From the NCBI GenBank assembly GCA_028867335.1, contig JAGWGN010000008.1, forward strand, positions 1 to 42,572: DNA of 42,572 nucleotides, given 5' to 3'. The position numbers were made by a program, and so were the translations under genes. This DNA is from Microcaldota archaeon (GTDB taxonomy: Archaea > Micrarchaeota > Micrarchaeia > Micrarchaeales > CABMGC01). Below, piece after piece: positions 31,262-40,165 of the stretch; positions within the stretch are counted from its first letter, which is position 1; each line of letters opens with the position of its first letter. Under the pieces are notes generated by a model that was given only the letters and a program-made list of their open reading frames with translations, was not told the origin of the DNA and ran no database searches.

Positions 31262-33454
31262 TCAGTCCATGAACTGCTCCGGTGTCGGAGGCTCTGGCGG
31301 GACGCCCTTTCTGGTCCTCACTTCCCTTACGACCTTTGACTGCAGCTCCTTTGGCATCTTCTCGAATCCCAGATACTCGGTGTACCAGATTGCCTTGCCC
31401 TTTGTCGCGCTTCTCATCTCATTCGAGAAGCCCTTGATTACCTCTGCCACAGGCATCTTCGCGATGATCGTTGCGCTCTCCCTCTCCTGCTCGATGTTTA
31501 GAACCTGACCTCTCCTTCCCTGCAGCAATGTGATGACCTCCGACATGTACTCCTGGGGTATCGATACAGTGAACTTCTGCTTTGGCTCAAGAAGCGTCAC
31601 TCCTGCCATGAGCATTCCTGCCCACACCGGCCTTCTCATTGCAGGTATTACCTGCGCCGGACCTCTGTGCACAGGGTCCTCGTGGATCGTTGCATCCGTT
31701 ATCGTGACCTTTATTCCGTAGACCTTCTCCCTTGCGAGCGGCCCGTCTCTTACCGCCTCGGTGAATCCCTCGACAAGGAGCTCCATGACCTCGTTTAGGT
31801 ACTGGACTCCGTGGCTTCCGTCGATTAATAGCGATGAGTTGCAGATGTACTCTATTCCCTTTGCCTCCTCCCTTGTGAGCCCCGCCTTGATGAATTCCTC
31901 GACGTGGGTCTTGCCCTTTGGCTTTCCGTCCTTGATTGTTCCTGTTTCGAGGAGGTCAATCACTGTCTGCTCGAGAGGCTCGACGTTCATGTAGAATCTT
32001 GTGTGCTTGTTTGGCGCCTTGCCCTCGACATCCTTTACGCCCTTGTCGATCGTCTCCTTGTAGACTACGATCGGCTCGCTTGTCTGGATCGGGATCTTGA
32101 AGTCGTCCTTGAGCTTGGTCTCGATAACCTCGAGGTGCAGCTCCCCCATTCCGGACATCAGGTGCTCTCCAGTCTCCTGGTTGATTTCGACGACAAGCGT
32201 CTGGTCTCCCTTTGTGAGGTCCCTGAGTGCCTGAATGAGCTTCATTGTGTCCCTCGGGTCCTTTGCCTCGACCGCCTTTGTGACTACTGGCTTTGAGTAG
32301 TGGACGATCTGGTCGAACGGCTCGATCTCGTTCTCGCTGATCGTATCCCCGATTGCAAGATCCTTGATTCCGATGAGCGCTGCGATGTTGCCCGCCGGTA
32401 TCTCATCGACAAGGACCCTTTCTGGTCCCATGTAGATTCCTACCTGCGATACTCTTTGAGGCTCTGCCTTTCCTGAAATATGAAGTAGCGTTCCCTTCTT
32501 TACTGAACCTGAGAAGATCCTCCCGATTGCAATGTCTCCGCTGTGCGGGTCTGACTGCACTCCGAAGATTACTCCGTTTGTCTTAGCCGCCTGGTCAACA
32601 TGTGCCATCGCAACTCCGTCCTCGCTTGCGATGTCGCCGTGCCAGAGGTACGGGATTCTGTATTCCTGCGCTACCTTTGGATTTGGAAGGTGCTCAATAA
32701 TCATGGTTAGGGTTGCCTCATCGATTGGCGCGACCCTCTGAAGCTCTGCCTCGTTGTTTGCGGCAGTGAGCGCGAAGATGTCCTTGAATGTGACCTTGTG
32801 ATTTGCCATAATGGTCTTTGAGATCGCCCACTTCCTTGCTGCGCTTCCGATGCACACGCTTCCGTTCTCTACGCTGACCTTCCACTTTCCTCTGAATTCC
32901 TCAGGGCAGTAGGAATCGATCAGCTTGTTGACGCTTGCGATAAGCTCGAGAAGCCTCTCGAATGTCTGCTCAGGTGTGAGCCTAAGTTCAGTGAGAAGCC
33001 TGTCGACCTTGTTGATGAATAGTACCGGCTTTGCCTTCTCCTTGAGCGCCTGCCTGACGACCGTCTCGGTCTGAGGCATGATTCCCTCGACTGGGTCCAC
33101 TACCAGAATGACTCCGTCGACTGCCCTCATCGATCTTGTTACGTGTCCCCCAAAGTCAACGTGACCTGGGGTGTCGATTAGGTTGATTATGAAATCCTTT
33201 TCCTTGTACTGAAAGGCAAGCGAGATATTTGCCGACTTGATCGTCATCTTTCTGTCCTTCTCGATCGCCTCGTAGTTTGTGTAGAGCGCGTCTCCCGCGA
33301 CCGCCTTTGAGATGATTCCCGCCTTTGCAAGCAGAGAGTCTGTGAGCGTTGTCTTTCCGTGGTGGACGTGTGCGACGATTGCGACGTTCCTAATCCTGTC
33401 GATGTCAGTCATTATCTTTGCCGCTTCCTCTGCCGCAAATTCTCGTCTTACCAT
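31262..33454 (-). CDS. fusA: Translation elongation factor EF-2
   Basis: 730 aa, the normal archaeal length, with all five domains. G3 LIDTPGHVDFGG and G4 NKVDRL are present, and DATIHEDPVHRGPAQVIPAMR contains the diphthamide His. The GTPase site is atypical. The P-loop reads AHVHHGKTT instead of AHVDHGKTT (residue 31). Switch I reads DRKMTI instead of ERGITI. Switch II reads GGHVTR where GGDVTR is usual (residue 104). All three were checked in the DNA. It is the last gene of the L30e-S12-S7 operon. Confidence 0.96.
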   Translation of the reverse strand: MVRREFAAEEAAKIMTDIDRIRNVAIVAHVHHGKTTLTDSLLAKAGIISKAVAGDALYTNYEAIEKDRKMTIKSANISLAFQYKEKDFIINLIDTPGHVDFGGHVTRSMRAVDGVILVVDPVEGIMPQTETVVRQALKEKAKPVLFINKVDRLLTELRLTPEQTFERLLELIASVNKLIDSYCPEEFRGKWKVSVENGSVCIGSAARKWAISKTIMANHKVTFKDIFALTAANNEAELQRVAPIDEATLTMIIEHLPNPKVAQEYRIPYLWHGDIASEDGVAMAHVDQAAKTNGVIFGVQSDPHSGDIAIGRIFSGSVKKGTLLHISGKAEPQRVSQVGIYMGPERVLVDEIPAGNIAALIGIKDLAIGDTISENEIEPFDQIVHYSKPVVTKAVEAKDPRDTMKLIQALRDLTKGDQTLVVEINQETGEHLMSGMGELHLEVIETKLKDDFKIPIQTSEPIVVYKETIDKGVKDVEGKAPNKHTRFYMNVEPLEQTVIDLLETGTIKDGKPKGKTHVEEFIKAGLTREEAKGIEYICNSSLLIDGSHGVQYLNEVMELLVEGFTEAVRDGPLAREKVYGIKVTITDATIHEDPVHRGPAQVIPAMRRPVWAGMLMAGVTLLEPKQKFTVSIPQEYMSEVITLLQGRRGQVLNIEQERESATIIAKMPVAEVIKGFSNEMRSATKGKAIWYTEYLGFEKMPKELQSKVVREVRTRKGVPPEPPTPEQFMD

Positions 33455-33466
33455 AAAAATCCACTA

Positions 33467-34216
33467 CTATCTTGCGCTTCTCGCCATTCTCTCGGACTCG
33501 GTTCGCTTCTTTATTGCATAGCTTACCGGATCGTTGTTGGACGCAAGGATCAACTCGTTTGCAAGGGCCTCAGAAAGAGTCTTTCTGTTCTTGAATGCCC
33601 CGATGACAGCCGAAAAAGCGAGATTGTTGATTGCGACGTTCACCCTTCTAATCGAGCTTATGTCGACTGCGACGTTGTATGAAATGCCTCCGTATCTGAC
33701 CCTTGTCGTGTCCTCGATAGGCGCAGCCCTCTCGAGCGCGTTGACGAATATCTGAAGCGGATTCTTCTTTGTGTTCTTTGCGATTATGTCAAATGCGTCC
33801 TCGACCACGTGCATGACCTTGAGCTTCTTTCCCTGAAGCTGTCCCTTCGTTCTAATCACGTGTCCTCCAACCTTGTGTCCGGTTCCTCCCCTCATGAGCT
33901 TGTTCATGAGCCTCTCGACAACGTTAACGTTGCCCTGGTGCTTTTGCCTTCCATAGACGTTAGGATAGCTCTTTGGGACCATGTTGATGTAATTGGCAAG
34001 GGACAGATCGTTTATCACGACGTCCTTGTAGCTGTACTTCTCGAAGAGAAGGGCCTCCTCGATTCCAGTGTCGAATGACTTCTTTCGATTCGACCTTGGC
34101 TTTGATTCTGTTGCCTCGACTGCCATCTCTGCTGCAGCCTCCACTACCGGTGTTGCAGCCTTCTTTGGCTTTGCCGCCTTCTTCTCCGAATTATTTGCAA
34201 CTATCTCATCTGCCAT
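33467..34216 (-). CDS. rps7: Ribosomal protein S7 with N-terminal extension
   Basis: 249 aa. NVVERLMNKLMRGGTGHKVGG, NPLQIFVNALERAAPIEDTTRVRYGG and the end NDPVSYAIKKRTESERMARSAR are uS7. The first 48 or so residues are Ala/Lys/Glu/Pro-rich and longer than usual. ATG 34216 follows the S12 stop by 4 nt in GATGATAACATG, where the stop codon is part of the ribosome binding site. uS7 organises the 3' major domain of 16S rRNA. Confidence 0.95.
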   Translation of the reverse strand: MADEIVANNSEKKAAKPKKAATPVVEAAAEMAVEATESKPRSNRKKSFDTGIEEALLFEKYSYKDVVINDLSLANYINMVPKSYPNVYGRQKHQGNVNVVERLMNKLMRGGTGHKVGGHVIRTKGQLQGKKLKVMHVVEDAFDIIAKNTKKNPLQIFVNALERAAPIEDTTRVRYGGISYNVAVDISSIRRVNVAINNLAFSAVIGAFKNRKTLSEALANELILASNNDPVSYAIKKRTESERMARSAR

Positions 34217-34220
34217 GTTA

Positions 34221-34649
34221 TCATCTCTTTGGCTTCTCCTTCTTGCCCCTTATTATCTGGTAAACGTCTACCCCGTTGATTGCGACGACCCTGTACTTCA
34301 TTCCCGGGATGCATCCCATCTGTCCTCTTTGGGATCCACCAAGACCCTGGATCGTTACCTCGTCGTGCTCGTCGATGAAGTTGATTGTTCCGTCGCCAGG
34401 CACAAATGCGCCGACGACCTTTGCGTTCTTGATCAGCTGGACTCGAACGCACTTGAGCTGTCCGGAGTGAGGTTGCTTCTGACCGACTGCGAACTTTTGT
34501 AACACTATTGCCTTTGCCCTCGGCACCGTTCCGACAGCGTCGTACTTTGCCTTGTTTTTGAAGTACTTTCTCTTCCACCACTTCTTGAGCATTCGCTGAT
34601 GCTTTCTCTTCTTGATCAGTTCCTTCGCTGCAAATTCTCCTCTTGGCAA
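34221..34649 (-). CDS. rps12: Ribosomal protein S12 with altered decoding loop
   Basis: 142 aa. The C-terminal half VRVQLIKNAKVVGAFVPGDGTINFIDEHDEVTIQGLGGS ... RGKKEKPKR is clearly archaeal uS12. The universal PNSA loop (KQPNSAIRK), which reaches the decoding centre, is changed to KQPHSGQLK. The normally invariant Asp in GDxPGVRY is Cys (GCIPGMKY). Both changes were checked in the DNA. The start is TTG 34649, with GGTG upstream. It lies 10 nt after the L30e stop. Confidence 0.95.
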   Translation of the reverse strand: MPRGEFAAKELIKKRKHQRMLKKWWKRKYFKNKAKYDAVGTVPRAKAIVLQKFAVGQKQPHSGQLKCVRVQLIKNAKVVGAFVPGDGTINFIDEHDEVTIQGLGGSQRGQMGCIPGMKYRVVAINGVDVYQIIRGKKEKPKR

Positions 34650-34659
34650 TATAACACCG

Positions 34660-34962
34660 TTAAACGTAATTCTCCTCGAGTATGTTCGAGTTTCCTGGCT
34701 CCATTATCGCAACCGCGTTGACAGAGTATGGCTTTCCGCATACTGTGCCGAGCTCAAGCGAGCCCTCCTTGTAGGTTATGATCTTGACGCTTGCGACGCT
34801 GCAGGTGTGTGAGATGTCCGCGACGACCTGCTTCTTTCCCTTTGCTGCGATGATGACCAGCTTTGCGCCGTTTGTGCTGATCGCCCTCATGACCTCGTTG
34901 GTTCCCAGTGCCACCTTGCCCGTGTCGACGGCGAGTCTGATGTCTTTGACTAAGTCACCCAT
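34660..34962 (-). CDS. rpl30e: Ribosomal protein L30e
   Basis: 100 aa. VKDIRLAVDTGKVALGTNEVMRAISTNGAKLVIIAAKG and the later VASVKIITYKEGSLELGTVCGKPYSVNAVAI are eL30. ATG 34962 is preferred: the track start at 34971 is the GTG of the Shine-Dalgarno GTGATAATTATG. First gene of the operon, as usual in archaea, though the RNA polymerase genes that normally come before are not here. A TATA-like CTTAAAGTG lies near 35010. Confidence 0.94.
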   Translation of the reverse strand: MGDLVKDIRLAVDTGKVALGTNEVMRAISTNGAKLVIIAAKGKKQVVADISHTCSVASVKIITYKEGSLELGTVCGKPYSVNAVAIMEPGNSNILEENYV

Positions 34963-35080
34963 AATTATCACATAAAAAGATGCAACGCATCCGACTGCAA
35001 AAGCACTTTAAGTAACCTTTTCAGTACACATATTGTTGTTATAAAGATATTTAAAGCTTACAGATTTATCGAGACGAAGC

Positions 35081-35539
35081 TCAGAGTTCCTCTGCATGCT
35101 TTATGTGGCTTGAATGCCTTGGGGCCAGCAGCTCCCTGACCTTCTTCTCTGAATTTTCTATTGTAATTCCTTCATCTCTTGAGGTTATTACGAGCCAGGA
35201 CTTCTTGTGGTGCCTTGGGACCCTCACGACTGCTACGATCACCAGCTCCTTTTCGTCGCTTTCCACAAAGCTTATCGAGTGGCTGCCCGGCCCGGAGACA
35301 TGCGTGTTGTCGAACTCCATCCTCACGTTCTCGAGCTTCTGGTAGAGCGCCGACTCTCTGGGCCATAGCTGCCTGTAGCTTGCCATTGCCAGCTGCAGAT
35401 TCTGCTTTGCCAGCAGCTTGTCCTCCCTGTCCCCCCTCGAGAGCATCAGGACGTGCTCGGTTATCCGCCCGACAAGATCGCTCTTCTCCTTTAGGGTTAT
35501 GTCGAGCTTGTCGAGATCGCTTTTCTTTTTTATAAGCAT
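35081..35539 (-). CDS. Conserved-looking protein of unknown function
   Basis: 152 aa from ATG 35539, which has GTGAGAC upstream; the track start at 35563 gives no such site. The N-terminal half is helical and charged (LKEKSDLVGRITEHVLMLSRGDREDKLLAKQNLQLA), the C-terminal half probably beta (KELVIVAVVRVPRHHKKSWLVITS). It ends SSHIKHAEEL. I do not recognise the family. It sits alone between the L30e operon and the signal peptidase, on the same strand as both. Confidence 0.6.
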   Translation of the reverse strand: MLIKKKSDLDKLDITLKEKSDLVGRITEHVLMLSRGDREDKLLAKQNLQLAMASYRQLWPRESALYQKLENVRMEFDNTHVSGPGSHSISFVESDEKELVIVAVVRVPRHHKKSWLVITSRDEGITIENSEKKVRELLAPRHSSHIKHAEEL

Positions 35540-35603
35540 AGTCTCACTTTGGATGCCATGCAATTGCTGGATTAATAGGCTTTACTAAGCGATTGTTTCC
35601 ACA

Positions 35604-36665
35604 TTATTGAGAAGGGGCCGGAGTTATTACCTGATCGCAGCCAGGCGGCTGCGCGAACTGCCCGCTGATCAGCAGCCTCGCATATCCTATCAGCGGTATC
35701 CTGGCATAGACATATCCAATAACGTCGCCCTGGGAGGCAGGATAATTATCAAACTCAATGTCAAGCGCCTGGTTGTTGTCGCCCTTTGTGAGGGTGTAGT
35801 AGGTTCCGTTAACCGCTATTTCCGCGACAAGCCTGTGGATTATCGGGCCGCTAAAGGAGTCCTGCGCCGTGGTCTGGTAGACTATTATCGGGTTGCCGTA
35901 GTTCTCGACGATTGTTGTGTTTGCAATCGTTATCGCAGAGGTGTATATTGCGCGGTAAGTTAGCCCTTGCACCAGAAGCTTTCCTATGCTGTAGTTGAAC
36001 TTGATTAAATTGCTCTGAGGGTTTTGGCCCACATAGCAGAAGTGAATAAATTGGGGCCGACTTATTTGCTGATATTTTGCAAGGCACTCGTTGTTGTATA
36101 GGGCTATGCTATAGGTGAAGTTGTCACCTGGCGGGAGCACCGATGTTATCTTTGACTTGTTGCCGTTAAGGTACGCATAGTATGAGACAAACTCGTTTGC
36201 CATGTTGTTTTGCAGCGAGGCAAACTGCACTACGCTTAGGTTAACTACAGGCACATTGTTTGATTGGGTGAACGCCGTGAAGTTGGAGATCCCGTGGAGA
36301 ATTATTCCGTCTCCCCTCTGGAGGGCAGGAAGCATGCTGCAGCTGGAGACAGCGTTTAGCGGAGAGGTAGTTTGAAGGACCAAAATTAGTGCAACCCATA
36401 GCACAACGACGACGCCGATCACCATTGCGATTTCCTTGAAGGACTGCTTGCTTCCCTTCTCCTGCACCTCGTCTTTCACCTCCTTGAGGATCAACACGAT
36501 TATTACTATGAACAAAATGAACGCTGCTACTCCGATTAGGATGTTGTTTTGCAATGAGTAGAAAGCGATTAGGGCTACAAGAAGTATTGCAAATGGCCAC
36601 AGCGGAATCGGCTTTGGTTTTTGTGCCCCTTTTGCATCGGCTGCGGCGGGCCTTTTTCTGGGCAA
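35604..36665 (-). CDS. Signal peptidase I (archaeal/ER type, S26B) with long insertion
   Basis: About 353 aa. The nucleophile Ser is in SSCSMLPALQRGDGIIL, the His in IIHRLVAEI and the Asp in LTKGDNNQALD, in the Ser-His-Asp order of the S26B type. Three transmembrane segments come before the Ser instead of one. About 165 residues separate Ser and His, much more than the usual 40, with several N-x-S/T sites in the insert. It cleaves signal peptides outside the membrane. The start is unclear: the ORF runs from TTG 36695, overlapping SMC, but GGGTGCTTGAATTG supports TTG 36665. Confidence 0.78.
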   Translation of the reverse strand: MPRKRPAAADAKGAQKPKPIPLWPFAILLVALIAFYSLQNNILIGVAAFILFIVIIVLILKEVKDEVQEKGSKQSFKEIAMVIGVVVVLWVALILVLQTTSPLNAVSSCSMLPALQRGDGIILHGISNFTAFTQSNNVPVVNLSVVQFASLQNNMANEFVSYYAYLNGNKSKITSVLPPGDNFTYSIALYNNECLAKYQQISRPQFIHFCYVGQNPQSNLIKFNYSIGKLLVQGLTYRAIYTSAITIANTTIVENYGNPIIVYQTTAQDSFSGPIIHRLVAEIAVNGTYYTLTKGDNNQALDIEFDNYPASQGDVIGYVYARIPLIGYARLLISGQFAQPPGCDQVITPAPSQ

Positions 36666-36666
36666 T

Positions 36667-39600
36667 TCAAGCACCCGCGGCAGGCTTCTGCGCAACGTTT
36701 GCCACCTGCAGGCCGACGGCCCTCGATTCTCCGTCTATCTTTGATACGCCGATCGCGGTGTCCGAGTTCACGATCAGCGAGTCGTTGTGGCTGACCACGA
36801 CGAACTGGGAGCTCTTGCTGAGCTCCTTGATTAGGTGCGAGAGCTTCTTTGAGTTCTCCTTGTCAAGCGCCGCATCAACCTCGTCGAATAGGTAGATCGA
36901 GGACGGCTTGTACATGTGGATTGCAAACAGTATTACCAGAAGTCGCAGGGACTTTTCTCCCCCTGACAGTGACTTCTCGCTCTTGAAGCCCTTCCCTTCC
37001 GGGATCTTCATCTTGAGCCCCGACTCGAAAGGATTCTTCAGATCGTCAAGCTCAAGCTGCGCCTTCTCGGGGAAGAGCATGCCGTAGAGCTTCATGAAAT
37101 TCTTGTTTACTGCGTCGAATGTCTCGAGGAATATCTTGAGCTTCTTGGAGTCTATCTCCTCTATCATCTTCATTATCGCCTCCTTCTCGACGACCAGCGT
37201 GCCGAGCCTGCTGTCGGCATCCTCTACGTCCTTCTTTCGTGACTCGTATATCTCCGGCGCCTTTAGGTTGACGTTGCCAAGCTGCTCGATCTTGACTGAG
37301 AGGACATTCGCCTCCCTGTCCATCGCCTCTGTCGTCCCCTCGATCTTCTCAAGCCCTGTCGGATACGCCGCGAGTTCCGCCTTGAGGTCGACGAGCCTCA
37401 CCTCGAACTGGCTTCTCTTAAGCTTGATGTCGTTTAGCTGCCTCTCTATCTCGTCGCTCTCCGCACCCTTCTTTCCCTTCTCGCCGTTTAGCTTTGCGCC
37501 CTTCTCCTCGATCTCGTGCAGCTTCTCGGTCGCCCTCTTTCCCGAGGCGCTGATGTTGTTTATCTGCTTCTCAAGCTCGAGTCTGCTCTTCTCAAGCGAT
37601 CCCTTTCGCGACTCCTTGTCCTTAACCTCGAACTTCATCTCCTCGACTGATTTTATCGTCGCGCTGAACTGGTTCTCGAGATCCTTTTTTCTCTCCTCTG
37701 ACATCTGGTTCTGGGTGGTTAATTCTGCGCTCTTCACCTTGAGATCTGAGAGTTCCTCCCTCATCCTCTTTATCTTCTCCTTCTCCTCCTTACTCATCCC
37801 GTGCTTTGACGCAGCCCTTGCCGCCTCCGCCGCCTTGTTGTAGAGATCTGCGGCCTGGGCCCTTGAGTCCTCAAGCTCCTTTACTGTCTTTGCCTCCATC
37901 TCTGAGTTCTCTCGTATCCTTATCTCTAGCTCCTTCACCTTTGATGAATGTGACTTAAGTGTTCCCTCGAGCTTCTTTAGCTCTCCGGTCATCTCGCTGA
38001 TCTGCTCTTCTATGTCGGATGCGTGGGAGCCTATCTTTGCCTGCTCAAGCTCATGGGCTGCCTTCTCCTTTCTGGACTTGAATAACTTGTCTGAGAGTTC
38101 CCTGTTCTCGATCGAGAGCTTCTCCTTGTTTGAGGAGAGCTCCTTTAGCTGGTTCTCAATTGATGCAAGCGATACCCTCTTCCGCGCCGAGCCTCCGGAT
38201 AGGATGCCGGATTGCTCGACAAGCTCGCCTGCAAGCGTCACGTATCTGTGCTTGCCGACCCCAACCTTCTTTGAATCCTCGACCTTCTCGATTATGAAGG
38301 TGTTGCTGAAGACGTACTCGAACACCTTCGAATACTTCGAGTCGAACTTGAGCATCTCGATTACCGCTGAGAGGTTCTTCTCCGTCTTTCTCTCGCGGTC
38401 AAATGCAAGGTCCTTTAGCGGGATGAATGTCGCTCTCCCCAGCTCGTTCTTCTTTAGGTACGCGATTATCTTTGAGGCTGATTCTATGGAGTCGACAACA
38501 AAGTAGTCAAACCTCGCCCCTGCGCTCGCCTCGACCGCAAGCGAGTACTCCGATCCGTAGCTGCATAGCTGTGAGACCCTTCCATAGAATCCGTCCTTCT
38601 CCTTGAAGTTTGAGCTGAGCCTCTCGGAGATGTTGCTCTCCCTTGAGCTCTGGGAGGCGCGCTGCTCCTTTAGTGAGAGTAACCGCGTGTCGATTTCGCC
38701 GATCTCGCTTGTTATCTCCCTTGACCTTGAGTCAAGCTTTGTTATCTCCGATTCCAGGGACTTGATTGACTTTGTGATCGCATCTGAGCTCTCCGTTATC
38801 TCGGAGAGGAGCGCCTTCTTCTCCTTTATGTGCGCCTCGAATGTCTGTGACCTGGACGAGAGGTCGCCAAGGGAGTTGTTTGTCGATGCAAGGTCCGCCT
38901 GCAGCGCCGAGATCGTCCCCTGCACGGAGCCTGAGTCATGCTCGAGCTTTGTGATGCGCAGCTGGACGCTCTGCATCTTGTTGTCTGCGGACTCGCCCTT
39001 CTTTTCCTCAGCCGAATCGTTGAAAAATGGCTCTATCTCGGAGATCTTCTTTTGGTAGCCGAGGAGCTCCGACTTGTTCTTTAGGACTGTCTCCTTTAGC
39101 TTCTCGATCTCCTCCTTCATCGCCTTGGACGCTGCGCTCTTCTCTGCGATCTGCTTTGAGTTTGTCTCAAGCGCGGCGTCGATTAGCGCGAGTTCCTTGT
39201 TGACGTTCTCGAGCTTCTTCCCCTCCTCGCCTGTTGAGACCGTGCTGTCACTTAGCGCCTTTGTTATCTGCTGCCTCTCTGCATTGAGCTTGTTTATGGA
39301 ATTTGAAAGCTCGTCAATCTCCGCGGTCAGCTTCTGCTTCTTTGAATCGAGCAGCGCGAGGTCCCTTGTGTACTTGTCGTAGTTCTGCCTTATTTCCTGT
39401 TCCCTGCTCACAAGTATGTTGTATTTGAGAAGCCTGAGCCTTGTCGTCATCCCGGTGTAGTTCTCGGCCGATGTCTTCTCCTTCTCGAGCTCCTTGAGGT
39501 ACCCGAGCCTCACATTCAGCTCTGCCTGGACCTCGTTTGTCTTTCCGTTGACCTTCTCGAGCTCCTTGAGCGACTCCTTCTTTTTCTCCTCGAACTCCGT

Positions 39601-40080
39601 GATTCCGGATGCGATGTCGATTAGCTCCCTTCTCTCCCTCGGGTTGAGGTCCATCATCCTGCTGATCTCCCCCTGGGTTATTGTGTTCGTCTCGTCGATT
39701 GTGATGTTGTGCTGCTTTAGGATCTCAAGGACCTCGTGCCTTGTCATCTTCTTTCCGTTGACCTTGTAGAGGCTCTTTCCGTCGGACCTTGCGGCTCTCA
39801 CGATTTCTATTGTCTCGTCCCCGTCAAAAATCGCCTTCACGTGGGTCTTTGAGAGGCTGCCCTTGCCCTGCTTGGAGGAATTTGTTATGAGCGACTGGAG
39901 ATTGTCCGCCCGCATTCTCTTGAGGGACTTTTCGCCGAGCGAAAACAGGAGCGCATCGCAGATGTTGCTCTTTCCGGACCCGTTTGGGCCGACCACGCAG
40001 GTGAAGCCCTTGCTGAAAAGTAGATCCGCGCTTTTGAACGATTTGAACTTACTTAGGCTAAGACTCTTTAGATAAAGCAT
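36667..40080 (-). CDS. smc: Chromosome segregation protein SMC
   Basis: 1137 aa. N-terminal Walker A CVVGPNGSGKSNICDAL at about 29-45, TQGEISRMMDLNPRERRELID, a long coiled coil, the hinge at about 480-640 (ASAGARFDYFVVDSIESASKIIAYLKKN), the second coiled coil, and the C-terminal KSLSGGEKSLRLLVILFA with Walker B IYLFDEVDAALD. It forms the cohesin/condensin-like ring that organises chromosomes. GGTGG lies 5-9 nt before ATG 40080 and TTTAAAAAG near 40119 is a TATA candidate. No scpA/scpB genes follow, unlike many archaea. Confidence 0.96.
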   Translation of the reverse strand: MLYLKSLSLSKFKSFKSADLLFSKGFTCVVGPNGSGKSNICDALLFSLGEKSLKRMRADNLQSLITNSSKQGKGSLSKTHVKAIFDGDETIEIVRAARSDGKSLYKVNGKKMTRHEVLEILKQHNITIDETNTITQGEISRMMDLNPRERRELIDIASGITEFEEKKKESLKELEKVNGKTNEVQAELNVRLGYLKELEKEKTSAENYTGMTTRLRLLKYNILVSREQEIRQNYDKYTRDLALLDSKKQKLTAEIDELSNSINKLNAERQQITKALSDSTVSTGEEGKKLENVNKELALIDAALETNSKQIAEKSAASKAMKEEIEKLKETVLKNKSELLGYQKKISEIEPFFNDSAEEKKGESADNKMQSVQLRITKLEHDSGSVQGTISALQADLASTNNSLGDLSSRSQTFEAHIKEKKALLSEITESSDAITKSIKSLESEITKLDSRSREITSEIGEIDTRLLSLKEQRASQSSRESNISERLSSNFKEKDGFYGRVSQLCSYGSEYSLAVEASAGARFDYFVVDSIESASKIIAYLKKNELGRATFIPLKDLAFDRERKTEKNLSAVIEMLKFDSKYSKVFEYVFSNTFIIEKVEDSKKVGVGKHRYVTLAGELVEQSGILSGGSARKRVSLASIENQLKELSSNKEKLSIENRELSDKLFKSRKEKAAHELEQAKIGSHASDIEEQISEMTGELKKLEGTLKSHSSKVKELEIRIRENSEMEAKTVKELEDSRAQAADLYNKAAEAARAASKHGMSKEEKEKIKRMREELSDLKVKSAELTTQNQMSEERKKDLENQFSATIKSVEEMKFEVKDKESRKGSLEKSRLELEKQINNISASGKRATEKLHEIEEKGAKLNGEKGKKGAESDEIERQLNDIKLKRSQFEVRLVDLKAELAAYPTGLEKIEGTTEAMDREANVLSVKIEQLGNVNLKAPEIYESRKKDVEDADSRLGTLVVEKEAIMKMIEEIDSKKLKIFLETFDAVNKNFMKLYGMLFPEKAQLELDDLKNPFESGLKMKIPEGKGFKSEKSLSGGEKSLRLLVILFAIHMYKPSSIYLFDEVDAALDKENSKKLSHLIKELSKSSQFVVVSHNDSLIVNSDTAIGVSKIDGESRAVGLQVANVAQKPAAGA

Positions 40081-40165
40081 CTGTCCACCGGTCGCAATAG
40101 TATTTACGATGTAAGCTTTTTAAACGTTCTTGCCGAGAGCAATTCGACGGAAGATTCGGGCGTTT

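Noticed and set aside
37094-39769. Long plus-strand ORFs rich in Ser/Phe opposite SMC
   Set aside because: Ser/Phe/Leu-rich translations are the usual antisense of Lys/Glu-rich coiled coil; SMC on the minus strand is unambiguous.
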